DNA of 64,000 bases from Halichondria panicea (GCF_963675165.1 NC_087377.1:13698198-13762197), one strand, 5' to 3'; counted from the stretch's first letter, positions 1-12,299 are shown. The notes: generated by a model from the letters alone, not told the origin. Numbers and translations are program-made.

Positions 1-327
1 AATTCTAATAAGTTAAAACTTGTAGGCTATTTTCGAAAGCGACAAAAAACACTCTTTTCTAATCAATATAATCGTTGCTTTATAATTATAGCTTCACGAT
101 CATTCCCCATGTTATAATGAAGTCATTACGGTAAAAAGTTATTGTATCCGTTTTACCGCTGTGCACGTGCAATGAAGCTCAATGCACGGCTCTATGAGCA
201 TCTTGTTATAATTATATTAGTCTACGAAAACTGGAAGTGTAATTAAAAGAAGCTATAAATAAATTATCATAAAGGAAGTAAACAAGGAGGTTGTGTAAAC
301 CTTCTCACTGTCAAGAAATAATTTGAG
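1..327 (+). repeat. 5' flank of receptor gene A, part of a duplicated unit
   Basis: No coding sequence is seen here. The stretch containing GGTAAAAAGTTATTGTATC and the following 'gtgcaatgaagctcaa' segment recurs at about 3130-3215 and 4640-4700, in front of the other two subfamily-1 copies. The last 90 bases before the start codon are almost identical to those before gene B. It is therefore the shared promoter / 5' UTR part of the tandem duplication unit. No TATA box could be singled out with confidence. Confidence 0.6.
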
Positions 328-1925
328 ATGACACTAATAGAGATAATAAAGCTCATTAGAGTTCTTCTGATTTGCTTTCTGGCTGGCTTCAGCACTGGTA
401 AGACTGACTACTCAATTATAGATTTCCTTACATTGCTGCATGTTTCGTAAAGCACAATATTCAGTGAGTGTGGAGAGACCATGTCCAATGGAAACAGTCA
501 CTTTCACCTGCACTGCTCCTGGAGATTCCTTAATTGAGATGGTCACCATCAGATGTTACTAGCATCACTATCCTCTCCACCTTGAATGTACCAGTAATGC
601 GATCAGGTTACACTGTAACACTGATTGCAGCCAATGACACTACATTAACATCTACTCTGTCGAGAACAGCAGAGAATGGGATCACTGTGTCCTGTGTTGA
701 GCTTAGTATACCTACTCTGACCACTATAGGATCTTCAACAATCCGATTAGTTGGTGAGTTGCAGTTAGTGTCTCATCAATTGTCTGTATACACTAAGTTA
801 CATAGATCCACCAGGACCACCTTCCACAATAAGACACTCCATTCTGAGCAGCTCAGCTAATGAAGTCAGCGTATCTGTGCAGTGGGACCCTCCTACTGAG
901 ATTGGTGGTAGAGATGACCTCACCTACACAGTGACCGTCTCACCTCCGGCCCAGCTTTCTGCTACTGTCCTCACATCCACCTCTGTCACTGTGACTGCTC
1001 AATACAATGTGGACTACACTGTCAGTGTTGTGGCTACCAATTGTGCTGGGAACAGTACAACAGCTGGGTACAACTTTAGGATTGGTGAGTATTATTATTT
1101 TGACACAAATTGTCAACTCCTTCTCAGGTAAATGTCCTGTGTTGACCAACCCCATGAATGGAGCCTTTGGACCAGTCTCCAGCAGATTATCAGGATCCAC
1201 AGTAACTATCCAGTGTGATGCTGGGTATGTGTCTGCTGTTACGATGGTGACATGTGAGGGTACACTGATGTGGAGTCCAGACCCTGAGGCTATTGAGTGT
1301 ACATCACTAACCACACCTACTCCTACAACTCGTGAGTTAAGCTCTTGGTTGTAGGAAATTAATACAAAATATCTATGTTAATCATTACACAGCTCCTCCA
1401 ATAAACTGCACAGCTTCACTACCCTCACCACGGAATAGCATTATCAGTAATCATTCAGTACCAGCTATTCCCGGTACACAAGTTACCCTCCAGTGTGACG
1501 ATGAACTGTTCCCTGAGGGAATAATGACTGCTACCTGTCTAGCTACAGGAAAGTGGGACGAGAAGATCGTCTGCAGAGGCAAGTGTATTCATTACTTGAA
1601 TATACACTTGTAATAATACTTCTCTCTTGAACAACCTACAGCTGCTCCTTTTAGTTGTGCCAGCCTATCTGATGGGAGTCGATTTGATGCAGCTGTCTCC
1701 ATCGGCGTTGTTGTCACAGCAGTTGTGTTCACAATCATTGGATTGTTGATAGGTCTCTTGATCATGTATTTGTTCATGCGTAAGAAGGCAGTATGCTCCT
1801 CAGAAGCTAAAGGACAAGCTAATTTTGGACCCACTACACCAGTTGGTCCTGTTTATGAGGAGGTGTCACCCAAAGAGGAGATTGAACTGAATACTAACCA
1901 GGCGTATGGACCAGTAGGATTGTGA
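328..1925 (+). CDS. Receptor gene A: signal peptide, Ig-like, FN3, two sushi/CCP domains, TM, short tyrosine tail (one frameshift)
   Basis: Predicted type I cell-surface receptor; the ligand is unknown. Exons by eye: 328-397 (signal peptide, hydrophobic LLICFLAGFST), 453-753 (Ig-like; CPMETVTFTC, later NGITVSC), 806-1084 (FN3), 1128-1331 (CCP1, starting after KCPVLTNP), 1393-1578 (CCP2, from INCTA to IVCRG), 1642-1925 (TM IIGLLIGLLIMYLF, then the tail). The tail carries VYEEVSPKEE and NTNQAYGPV, ending in GL and a TGA. All internal junctions are phase 1. The intron after CCP2 starts with GC (AG|GCAAGT) rather than GT. Compared with gene B there are four extra bases (ATTG) near 533, inside the Ig exon after GDSL. 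They break the frame, so this copy is either a young pseudogene or carries a haplotype or assembly error. The rest is open. Confidence 0.8.
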
Positions 1926-3010
1926 AACTTCTGTTAATGTGCATGCTCAATCACGATTTTAACAACTGTAAACAGCAACATCTGTTCATTAAAAGCCACT
2001 ACATCTTTTGTATTAAAAAAGAAGCTATATTAAACGAGTGGTGCGCTGTGCTAATGCCTCTCGCCATGTTTAGCTTCACTCAATTAAGGTATTAGAGTGT
2101 TATAATTATGTCATATAACACTCAAATACAAAGTATATACTAATACCTCTTCTATGATCATAATTATAATACGATTATAGAAGAGGTATTTGTATGCTTT
2201 GGATACTGTTAAGTTATTATTATGCCTCGGTGTGTATGTGCAAGCAAGGTATACGGCAGTGTGTGTTTGTATGTGTGCATGTGTGTATGTAGACTGCTAC
2301 AGCTGCTCAAAGATCAATAAGCTGCAAGTAAGAGTTTCTATAGGGTTCTAGTAATATTTTCATGGATTCTGATTCGTGGATTTCCAAAATAATGCTTCGT
2401 TCTCGAGTTATATTGGAATGCCATTGCCTTTCAGAAGAGTGCATGCGTTGCAAAAGTTGTCCATGGAGTGTTGCTACTCAGTAGTTAGCTCTGTACTAGA
2501 ACGCTAGCTATTGGTAGCTGCAAGAGTGAGAAGAGAGCTGCAAGGCTCTATACACTGATGCAGCAGCCATAAACTTTGTACTTTTAGCATCCTCTTTAGC
2601 AACAATCATGATTGATCATTTCGATCCCACTCTAGATGCAAAAATATTCACCATGATAATTATATCACGTGTGTATTAGCAATATCAGCTAGTAGCTTTA
2701 TGTTGGCACATCCACTGAGGCATCAGCACCCGCGGTGCTTTCATTATTGTTTGCAATTGTTGACAATGAATCCACACACAGTCAATAGAAGAGGAGCTTA
2801 ATGGCAACAGAAATCTATTATCTGATGGCTTGGTAAACTAGAGCACTAATTTAAAAGTGCTAACCCTCAGCTGTCAACATGAATCTATACAAACTTGAAG
2901 CGTGTTACACAATAAATGCAGATGTATATGTGTATATGTGTGTACATGCATGGACACAAAATGAGCTATTTGAATGAACTAGACACTTTCATAGGCTGCT
3001 TTAACTGCTG
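1926..3010 (+). repeat. Downstream flank of gene A with interspersed repeat
   Basis: No gene is seen. The first 600 bases parallel the sequence after gene B (6418-7000). They include a repeat beginning 'gctaatgcctctcgccatg' and, further on, 'tgcctcggtg' followed by a GT-rich run. The same element is found near full length at 37800-38470 (+) and reverse-complemented at 26880-27790 and 30840-31290. It is most likely a non-autonomous transposon that was already present when the unit duplicated. Confidence 0.6.
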
Positions 3011-3800
3011 TACTTATATATATAGTTGAAACTTTATAGGCGATCTTCGAAGGCGACAAACCAATCGATTTAATCGTTGCTTTATAAATTCACGATCATA
3101 ATTATATTCCCATAATGATAAACTCGTTACGGTAAAAAGTTATTGTATCCGTTTTGCTGCTATGCGATGAAGCTCAACGCACGGGGTGAATGCTCTACTG
3201 AGCATTGTTATGAAAATTAATACTTCCAACAGTATGTTATTTACACAGCTCCTGCAATGAACTGCACGGCTCCACTATCCTCACCACAGAATGGCACCAT
3301 CAGTGATCATTCAGTACCTGCTCTTTCCGGTACACAAGTGACATTCCAGTGTGATGATGGACTCTTCCTTGAGGCTGAGGGCATAATGACTGCCACCTGT
3401 CTAGCTACAGGAGAGTGGGACCAAAACCCAGTAGAGATCCTCTGCAGTGGCAAGTGTAGTCATTGCTTAAAGTAATTATGCTTCTATATACCTTGAACCA
3501 CTTATACAGCTGTTTCTTACAATTGCGCCAGTCTATCTAATGGGAGTCGATTTGATGGAGCTGTCTCCATCAGCATGGTTGTCATGGCATTCTATTCACC
3601 GTCATTGGATTGTTGATGGGACTCTTGATAATGTATATGTTCATGCATTAGAAGAATGTGTACTCCCCGTCAGCTAAAGAGCAAGATAATGTATAGGACC
3701 CACTGCACCAACTGGTCCTGTTTATGAGGAGGTGTCACCCATGCAGAGAGGAGATTGAACTGAATACTATAACCAGGCGTATGGACCAGTAGGACTGTGA
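3010..3800 (+). pseudogene. Truncated third copy of the A/B receptor (CCP2 + TM exons only)
   Basis: The unit 5' flank (about 3020-3215) is joined directly to the intron before CCP2; the signal peptide, Ig, FN3 and CCP1 exons are missing. The CCP2 exon (3249-3449) is open (MNCTAPLSSPQNGTISDHS ... LCSG) and is followed by the same GC donor. The TM/tail exon (3510-3800) is decayed: bases are missing in the TM segment near 3585 and the tail frame is interrupted around 3650-3700. VYEEVSP and NQAYGPVGL can still be traced in pieces. This is a deletion-derived pseudogene between two fuller copies. Confidence 0.85.
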
Positions 3801-3943
3801 AACTTCTGGTACTTTGTTAATGTACATGTAGCATAATTTATAGAGCATGCATGTACTGCATCTGTTCATTATCAACAACTTAGAACAATGTAAACAGAGT
3901 TGTTGGCATAAGTCATGTAGCTACGTATATAGTCAAAGACTCA

Positions 3944-4058
3944 CATTGGATTGTGTTGTTTTATTCTCCCTCTGAGGATCATTCTCTCTAGCAGCTGACA
4001 GAGTGAGGTGAGACAGTCCACTCCAGCAGACTGCACCAGGGCATTGTCACAGCTCTGA
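3944..4058 (-). pseudogene. HEAT-like gene exon fragment (exon type e)
   Basis: On the minus strand this reads ALVQSAGVDCLTSLCQLLER then MILRGRIKQHNP, followed by a consensus GTGAGT donor. The same exon occurs at 7866-7965, 53357-53465 and 55330-55415. No in-frame neighbouring exons of the same gene are close by apart from a short piece at about 4535-4575 (LMETLLKL, exon type c). It is probably a relic carried by segmental duplication. A leucine-rich helical repeat is suggested; function unknown. Confidence 0.5.
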
Positions 4059-4367
4059 GGGTGGGTGGAGGGGGGTACATGTAATTAAGTGGAGTATATA
4101 CTGATCTCGTTATATTGAAATAGCTTAAATGTAGGAAACAAAGACAGAGCAACATTGAACACTCAAAGAAGTTAGATGCATGTAGTCACAGTACAATTAC
4201 ACAAATACAAGAAAATGTTATGTGGAATCTACTTAGAAAATTTCTTGCAGTGTCAGCTTTTGAGGAAATGTAGGTGATCTAGCTGGCTAAGAAATATCAA
4301 CCCACGCTATCGATAGTACAACAAACATCACTAAAGTAACTTTATAGACTTAGAGAGTATAGGGTCA

Positions 4368-4490
4368 CCAGAGGACGTCCGACATGCGTGCATGAATAAT
4401 TACAAGTGCTAGTGTATTTTTTGGATCACACAATGACATCAATGCACTGAACTTATAGTGATTCGTGCACGCATGTCGGATCTTCTCTGG
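4368..4490. mobile_element. MITE with CAGAGGA termini (copy 1)
   Basis: The ends are inverted repeats: CCAGAGGACGTCCGACATGCGTGCA on the left (written in part) and its near complement ending TCTCTGG on the right. It is flanked by GGGTCAC / GGGTCAT. A second copy with a very similar interior lies at 55608-55745. The same terminal sequence is found in elements at 34110, 35082 and 61719. It has no coding capacity. Confidence 0.75.
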
Positions 4491-4619
4491 GGTCATACTG
4501 AATGATACATAAGTATCCTTTATTCACCCATCTCACCAGTTTGAGCAGTGTCTCCATGAGGTTGTACAAGGTATTCGCACACGCACACACACACACACAT
4601 TCTGTACTATATATATATT

Positions 4620-4836
4620 ATAGATTAGTCATTACAGTAAAAAGTTATTGTATCTGTTTTGCCTCTGTGTGCGTGTAACGAAGTTCAACGCACAGGGTGA
4701 ATGCTCTATGAGCATCTTGTTAATTATTTGTCTACGAAAACTGGAAGTGTAATTAAAAGAAACTATGAATAAATTATCATAAAGGAAGTAAACAAGGAGG
4801 TTGTGTAAACATTCTCACTGTCAAGAATAATTCGAG
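4620..4836 (+). repeat. 5' flank of receptor gene B
   Basis: This is a duplicate of the sequence before gene A, including the segment around GGTAAAAAGTTATTGTATC and about 90 nearly identical bases immediately before the start codon. It probably contains the promoter and 5' UTR. No gene is seen in it. Confidence 0.55.
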
Positions 4837-6417
4837 ATGACACTAATAGAGATAATAAAGCTCATAGTTTTTTTGATTTGCTTTCTGGCTGGCTTCAGCA
4901 CACTGGTAAGACTGACTATTCAATTATAGATTTCCTTACATTGCTGCATGTTTCATAAAGCCCAGTGAGTGTGGAGAGACCATGTCCAATGGAAACAGTC
5001 ACTTTCACCTGCACCGCTGCTGGAGATTCCTTAAGATGGGAACCGTCAGATGTTACTCGTCTTCTTGTCCGCTCTGATCTCAATGTACCAATGACGTTAT
5101 TTGGCTACACTGTGACACTGATTGCAGCCAATGACACTACATTAACATCTATTCTGTCAAGAACAGCAGAAAATGGGATCACTGTGTCGTGTGTAGATCC
5201 TGAGCCTACTGCGACCCTGATAGGATCTTCAATAATCCGTTTAGCTAGTGAGTAATGTTTTTTTTTCTGTCTATAGGCCATTGTACCATCATATTCGATT
5301 TCTTATAGATCCACCAGGACCACCTTCCATAATAAGACACTCCACTTTAAACACCTCAGCCAATGAAGTCAGTGTATCTGTACAGTGGAACCCTCCTATT
5401 GAGAATGGTAGTAGAGATGACCTCACCTACACAGTGACCATATCACCTCTGGCCCAGCTCTCTACTACTGTCCTCACATCCACCTCTGTCACGGTGACTT
5501 CTCAATACAATGTCGACTACATTGTCAGTGTTGTGGCTACCAACTGTGCCGGGAGCAGTACAACAGCTGAGCACAACTTTAGGATTGGTAAGTATTATTG
5601 TTTTGTACACACAGTTTCAACTGATCCTCTCAAGCAGCTGTCCTGCATTGACCAACCCCGTGAATGGAGCCTTTGAACCAGTCGCCAGCAGATTACCAGG
5701 ATCCACAGTAACCATCCAGTGTGGCGATGGGTATGTGTCTGCTGTTACAATGGTGACATGTGAGGGTATACTGATGTGGAGTCCAGACCCTGAGGCTATT
5801 GAGTGTACATTACTAACCACACCTACTCCTACAACTAGTGAGTTAAGCTCTTGGTTGTAGGAAATAAATACAAAATATCTTTACACAGCTCCTTCAATAA
5901 ACTGCACAGCTTCCCTATCCTCACCAAGGAATGGCACCATCAGTGATCATTCAGTACCAGCTATTCCCGGTACACAAGTGACCTTCCAGTGCGACGATGA
6001 ACTGTTCCCTGAGGGAATAATGACTGCTACCTGTCTAGCTACAGGAAAGTGGGACGAGGAGATCGTCTGCAGAGGCAAGTGTATTCATTACTTGAATACA
6101 CTTGCTTGTAATAATACTTTTCTCTTAAACAATCTACAGCTGCTCCTTGTAATTGTGCCAGCCTATCTGATGGGAGTCGATTTGATGCAGCTGTCTCCAT
6201 CAGCGTGGTTGTCACGACAGTTGTGTTCACAATTATTGGATTGTTGATAGGACTCTTGATCATGTATTTGCTCATGAAGGCAGTGTACTCCCCAGCAGCT
6301 AAAGAGCAAGCTAATGTAGGACCCACTATACCAGCTGGTCCTGTTTATGAGGAGGTGTCACCCAAAGAGGAGATTGAACTGAATACTAACCAGGCGTATG
6401 GACCAGTAGGACTGTGA
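4837..6417 (+). CDS. Receptor gene B: signal peptide, Ig-like, FN3, two CCP domains, TM, short tyrosine tail (junction problems)
   Basis: Tandem paralogue of gene A. Exons: 4837-4905 (signal peptide MTLIEIIKLIVFLICFLAG), 4961-5247 (Ig-like; here GDSLRWEPSDV is intact), 5309-5587 (FN3), about 5638-5837 (CCP1), 5889-6074 (CCP2), 6140-6417 (TM and tail ending GPVYEEVSPK ... NQAYGPVGL). The intron after CCP2 (6075-6139) again has a GC donor. Two junctions do not keep frame as read. The signal-peptide exon ends in phase 0 because of two extra bases before the donor, while the Ig exon needs another phase. No acceptor before CCP1 gives phase 1. Skipping CCP1 would be frame-neutral. The gene may be expressed in shortened form or be decaying; downstream exons are fully open. 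Confidence 0.75.
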
Positions 6418-7240
6418 AACTTCTGTTAATGTGCATGCTTGTGAACGATTTTAACAACTGTAAACAGCAACATCTGTTCATTAAAAGCCATTACATCTTT
6501 TGTACTAAAAAAGAAGCCATATTGAACGAGTGGTGTAAGCTGCGCTGTGCTAATGCCTCTCGCCATGTTTAGCTTTGCTCAAAAACTAGAGTGTTATATA
6601 ACACTAAAATACAAAGCATACCAATACTTCTTTTAAAATAATTATAAAAGAGGTATTTGTATACTGTTATGTTATTACTATGCCTCGGTGCGTATGCGCA
6701 AGCAAGGTATACGATATATAGTGTGTGTGTTTGTGTGTGTGGTGTGTGTGTCTTGTATGTAGACTGCTACAACTGCTTAAGGATCAATGGAGTGCAAGTA
6801 AGAGTTTCTATAGGCTTCTGGTAACATTTTCTTGGATTCTGATTCGTGGATTTAGTAATACTTTGTTCTCGAGTTATGCCTGGTTTTATTACTGGGAATG
6901 CCATTGAAGCTTTTTCAGAAGAATGCGTAGCAAAATTTGTCCATGGAGTGTTGCTACTCTACTTATAGTAGTTACATGTAGCTCTGCTAAAATGTTCATC
7001 ATGATAATCATATCATGTGTGTACATATTAGCAATATTAGCTAGTAGCTTTATATTGACACAGCATCAGCACCCGCGGTACTGTTGTAATTGTTGACAAT
7101 GAACATTATAGAAGAGGGAAACAGAAGTCTATCTGATGGCTTAGTGAACTAGAGCACTGAAGTGCTAACCCTCGGCTACTGACATGAATCTAACAAACCT
7201 AAAGCGTGTTACACAATAAATGCAGATGTATGTATGAGCA
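6418..7240 (+). repeat. Downstream flank of gene B
   Basis: This repeats the order seen after gene A: 'gctaatgcctctcgccatg', a short hairpin-like AT-rich stretch, 'tgcctcggtg' plus a GT run, then 'gattctgattcgtggattt'. It marks the right part of the tandem duplication unit, which fades out near 7240. From there to about 7850 nothing was recognised. Confidence 0.6.
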
Positions 7241-8754
7241 TAAAAGCTGGCTAGTAAGCAGCAAGTAACAAGAGCAATAAAATTAAAGGCATGCTGAAAG
7301 TTTTGAGAACTGCGTTTTAGTGGTGCATGAGACATGCACTGTGGACTAGAATCACATCAAAGTCAGCAAAGAAGCCTGGAGTCTTGTGGCTCCTGATATG
7401 CTCTGGAACTAAAGAAGCAACAAACTACAATTCTAGCTTTCTACTTTAGGGACCCTGTTCCATTGCTCCTGGTAAAGGATCACTTCAGCTGAAAATACGC
7501 ACCTTGATTAAAGGCCACGCGTATATTCATAATACATGTACACGTACGTGCAAGTGTCTTTGTTAACATTCATAATCGATTAATGACATCTGTTAATCCG
7601 GAAATTTCATATATTTGGATGGAGTCTGGTCTCGCTCTATACCGATTAGCGAGGGTCTACTGTATTAATTTTGCATGCACCTCCCCATGCACTCTCTTTA
7701 TGCAGTAAACGATAATTATTATCACCTCTGAGGCACTTTTCACACGTATAGATTATATAAACTATCTAACATGTAATGACACAATATATGATTTGACACG
7801 GGTACATGCAGTCGTCCTAGGGATTGAGTTGTTGGCCTAAGTCATGTAGATATTATTTAATTACTCACATTGGATTGTGTTGTTTTATTCTCCCTCTGAG
7901 GATTATTCTCCCCAGCAGCTGACATAGTGAGGTGAGACTCCAGCATATTGCACCAGACATTTGTGTGTGCATGCATGTGTGTACATGTAAAATAATAACT
8001 GGAGTACATTATCAATGTTGAAATTGCAGCATAGTACACAAACAGAAAGTGTTTTGGAGCAAACTTGTATGATATTGTAAACAATGGCTTCTAGAGTCAT
8101 AATAACCCACCAGTCCATAAAATATGGGGAGTCCAGGAACAGCTCGAGGTATCTCTTGAACACTCTCTTACCCAGCAACTTGGTAAACACTGGAAAATGT
8201 GGACAAAGAGAGTATTAGAGCAACATCGAACACATGCACTCAAGATACCGTAGTCACAGTACAACACAATATAATTATTTTGTAATGTTCTATGGAATCC
8301 ACTTTGAAAGTTTCTTACAGTGTCAGCTTTTGAGGACATTAGTCTGTTTCAGTGAAGCACTAGTGTCTAATAAATGTCAACCCATACACTATCACTAAAG
8401 CAACTGGAGAGCTACTTTAATATCATCACCCACACTTGGATTGGTCAGTGTGCATGAAAGATACAGGAAGTAGTCACGTTACTCTCCGCATACATCTGAT
8501 GCACAGTATACCTACGTTCAATGCTCTCTCTCTCTCTTGATTATGCTTTAATTGCCTCAATTTACATCACACAACACATTCACAAGTTGTACTCAACATT
8601 TGGACACTTGGATCCTTGTGTATCACTAGTGACCACCATATTTATACCACATGCACATGTACTTTATGTACATGATCAGTACACCTAATCTACACAACAT
8701 CAACATACCTTTATCCCATACCCCACTATACATGCACCCTCAATCATATAGCAT

Positions 8755-8977
8755 ACCGTATAGCGCAAAATTTTTGAGGGGCTTATAATTTTCGCGGATT
8801 TCGTGAGTTAGCCATGAACAATTTTCTTTTAATTAGAATTATCTGCGCTATAACGTTGCAAACATTAAAGGCATGGCTTCCGGTAAGCAGTTCTTCCACG
8901 AACATTGTGCAACGAAATGCTTTTAGAGGCCATTCAACAAAATATAAGTGCCTCGAAAATTTCGCACTATATACGGT
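8755..8977. mobile_element. MITE with ACCGTATA termini
   Basis: It begins ACCGTATAGCGCAAAATTTT and ends with the near complement AAATTTCGCACTATATACGGT. It is flanked by TA-rich sequence. A related element lies at 20315-20531. It is noncoding. Confidence 0.7.
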
Positions 8978-9012
8978 TATAATGTTGTGCTTGTTGTGTT
9001 TACCGTGTATAT

Positions 9013-9420
9013 AGAGTTGTTGTAAAGTTCCAATCTGGAGTTTTCCTCATGTCAAAAGTAAAGATTGTAACTGATGAACACTAATTTTGCAACTTAAGTT
9101 AATAGATCTAGTATGGTATGCATGTGATGTGTAAAAGTTTATGGTGCAGTGGGGTATGGGATAAAGGTAACATAGCTTGAATGTGTGGTAGATAAATAAT
9201 ATGGTGGTAATGTGGTGGTCATTCATAAAATCTATAATTATATACGATAGAACAGGAAAGATTGGAAACGGAAGCGATTCACGTGATGTTTTACATTGAA
9301 GTCTACAAAGTGGCTCTGGGACCATCCGTGTATACTGAATTACATGCCCCCTGGTATAATAGTATAAGGAAGAAAATAAGAGTGCTTCTTCATACTTGTT
9401 TATAGTACCTATAATATTTA
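9013..9420 (+). repeat. Interspersed repeat, inverted copy at 45130-45550
   Basis: The block containing 'ggaaacggaagcgattcacgtga' and 'gaagtctacaaagtggctctggga' is found reverse-complemented between 45190 and 45270. The part near 9030-9110 matches 45440-45550. No open coding region with domain character was seen. Confidence 0.6.
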
Positions 9421-9849
9421 TCCCATACCCCACTACACCCTCAATCACATAGCATATTCACACACATCACACACCCTCACCCTTCACTTTTCTCCCACGG
9501 CTCTCCTGGCTTGTGATAGTGTGAGTCCATACATCCTCGATCCCCTCATTTTGGGGTCAGTGAACCACACGAGTACATCCGCTGGTTTGTGTGGGCCGGG
9601 TCGTCATGGATACGATACATGCACCACCCCAAATACAGCCGGTCCAGTATCAATACCATAGGAGCTGAGGAAGGACAGTAGTAAACTAATTCATGTAAGT
9701 TGCTTCTTAAAAACACAATATCTAAGTCAAATACAAATCTTTCAGACAGCTGTTCAGGTAAGCTCAATGTACAACAATATTGATAGCTTACAAGGTAACT
9801 GATTAGAGAAAGAGATACCGTATAGTGGTAAATTTTCACAGGTGTAAAT

Positions 9850-11368
9850 TTTTGTTATTTGGCCCTCAGCAGAAATGTCCGTGGGTTCTAATATTCGCGG
9901 TTCAATGCCAGGAATCACACCCACCACTAACTATCATCCTCTGAGTGTTGCCAATGCAATGTAGTTTGCATTATATAGCATTCAATAGAGCTACACAGTT
10001 AGCTAGACCAGTGGTGATAGCTAGATTAGTTTTATGCAGTTAAAGCAATTCATGAAAGTGTCCATATATAGTTGGCTCAACACAGTCACAAACCGACAGA
10101 CACACCAATCACTCTATCCCTGTTGTGCATGCGTACACGCACGAGGTAACAAGAGTTACGTACGTACCTCAACCATGCATGCAGCTCATAATTATGTTGT
10201 AAAGAAAACACATGATAGCTATAAGTACAAAAGTGTGATAAAAAGAAGGTCACAGAAGGTTCACTCAGAGTCCATGTTGTAGAAACTCCACAGTTGGGTA
10301 TAGGCGTGTGTGGGAAGGAGTAAACAGCACTGGGGCTTTCCCAGGGATAGTACCACATGTATATACATTATTAGTTACCTAAACCATGCAGCTCGTATAG
10401 TAAACAACACAAACATTTAGTTTCTGATTCACCTAAAAGTGTGCCCAATGCTTGCAAATAGTGTCATATCAGTGATCTCATGCAATCAATATTAGTGGGA
10501 AGTGCAAGACATGCTTACCGGTATATACACTTGAACATAATTCGTATACAACATGTCGATCCACACAAGCATCCATTGTCACTAAAACTTTAGACACAGC
10601 TATATACACTTATAGCAGCTACACTGTCAAGTATAAGAGAGGTGCATGAAGTTTAAATTTTCCTCTTAGACACAGACTATCCTTCTTTAGCAATTCTACA
10701 GCACCGGACAAAAATAGTACTTCACTTTATAAAAGCAAATACTGATATACTGCATGTGCATATTTTGTTTCATGTTTGTAAACAGGTGCCCACTCTAAGA
10801 AGAGGGTTCCTGTGAAAGGTGCCACCAACCCATTGATAGTCACCGTAGTGACGACCAACGGGAAATTCCATTATTGGCAGCGTCACATGGAATTATGAAT
10901 ATCCCTATATGAACATGTAACATGCATGTTACAGGCAATTACATGCAGGTTACCTGTAACATGCATTTATATTATACTTTGCTTCAATTTCATTACACAA
11001 AAAATTCACAAACTGTATAATACTCAACACTTGGACTTGTGCGTCACCAGTGACCACCATCACATGTACCACATGCACATCTGCAAAATACCCTTATCAC
11101 ATCATTGTACATGATCAGTACACCTAATCTACATAACATCAACATACCTTTATCCCATACCTCCCTACACCATCAATCACACAGCATATCCACACACATC
11201 ACACACCCTCACCCCTCACTCTTCTCCCACGACTCTTCTGGCTTATATATATTCAAGCAGCAGCACAAAGTTTAGAGAGAAGCTAAGTCCTGTACTTTTT
11301 GTACAAGTGCATGAAGTGTACAAGATGGAGATAAAACAAGGAATATTATAGTGGTCACCCACAACTTG
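9850..11368. other. Intergenic, no gene recognised
   Basis: Only short repeats were seen. At 11010-11230 the 'actcaacacttggac ... gaccaccatc' and 'ctcttctcccacga' segments are the intron / exon-b flank sequences of the HEAT-like family, here without a readable exon. Around 10880-10970 there is a small cluster of 'ttacatgcaggttac' palindromic repeats. Confidence 0.5.
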
Positions 11369-11683
11369 GTGACTTTTCAAGGTGTGGTTACATTACAAGG
11401 GATGGTGACAAGACTGTTACATATAACCTGCCATATGGCCACAACGCAAGCCATCATCAACTCATAAAACCACACCCACATGATGTCATGGATTAGCATG
11501 CTGAGCAGCTAATCTGCCACGCCTACTATAGAGTGGGCACATGCATGCCAGCACCTGCAGTTGCCAGACCCTTCTTCGAGTGAAGGGGCGTGGCTTGCAT
11601 TGTGACCATGTGGCAGGTTATGTAACAGTCACGTGGCTATCACTGTAATGTAACAAAACCACAACTTGAAAAGTATCATCACC
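11369..11683. mobile_element. Inverted-repeat element (about 95-bp arms)
   Basis: The left arm (11369-11462, from 'acaacttggtgacttttcaagg' to 'cacaacgcaagcc') is complemented by the right arm (about 11590-11683). The spacer is about 130 bp. There is no ORF of interest. It is a typical MITE or foldback element. Confidence 0.75.
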
Positions 11684-12299
11684 TTCTGATAAATACCTAT
11701 GCACTAAATACCCATGGACATTTATAACCCTTTCCCGTTTAGCCGCACACAATCTGGAAAATCTGGAACAGTTCCATCACTTTAGTTTGCATCTGAGCCC
11801 AACCCACCAAATTAGCTTGATGTTATCTCCGCCCCCAATGAGATGGGCGTGGGTCAATGGCTGTGCACAAACTAACCATCGATTTTATGCCTTGCTGCTA
11901 CCTCGATGGAAGTATGTGTGGCCTTTAAAAGCTGCACTCTGGTCAACTAAGCTGCTTAGCAAGCATGTAGACTATTGTAGAGCTTGTGTCCACTTGTGAA
12001 GTGCCTGTGTACACAAATGGCTTGCTGCTTCCTCTTCGAAAATATTCTATGGCTACCAAGATAGTCCAGAGGGTCTACCAATGGATACTACTCAGTCCTA
12101 CATGCTGTATAGCTTGTTTTAAACCTTTTTTTAAGTGTCCTAATTGAACAGCTCAGCAGAACTTCAAAGGATAATCGCATTCATGATACTGTCCAATCTG
12201 CCACATGCAGAATCCAATATCATGCAACATTCACAAGTTGATAGCACGCTCCCTCCCAGATTGTTGTTGTAAAATTTACAACATTTTGACCGGTAAAGG

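Larger units (their letters stand above)
7866..9665 (-). pseudogene. HEAT-like gene fragments (exon types b, d, e)
   Basis: Minus-strand order: type b at about 9475-9665 (LDRLYLGW, RIHDDPAHTNQRMYSCGS), then type d at 8109-8189 (GKRVFKRYLELFLDSPYF), then type e at 7866-7965. Type b hits a stop after LTPK because of a one-base shift relative to the copy at 54.5 kb. Intron sequence between them (for example 'acttggatccttgtgtatcactagtgacc' near 8610) is shared with the copies at 28.9 and 53.8 kb, so whole genomic segments were copied rather than retrotransposed cDNA. This copy looks dead. Confidence 0.55.

Noticed and set aside
940-1314. Long open frame antisense to the FN3/CCP1 exons of gene A
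   Set aside because: It is a shadow of the real exons; the same antisense frame appears at 5617-5820 and opposite gene C CCP1 only because the sense codons are conserved.
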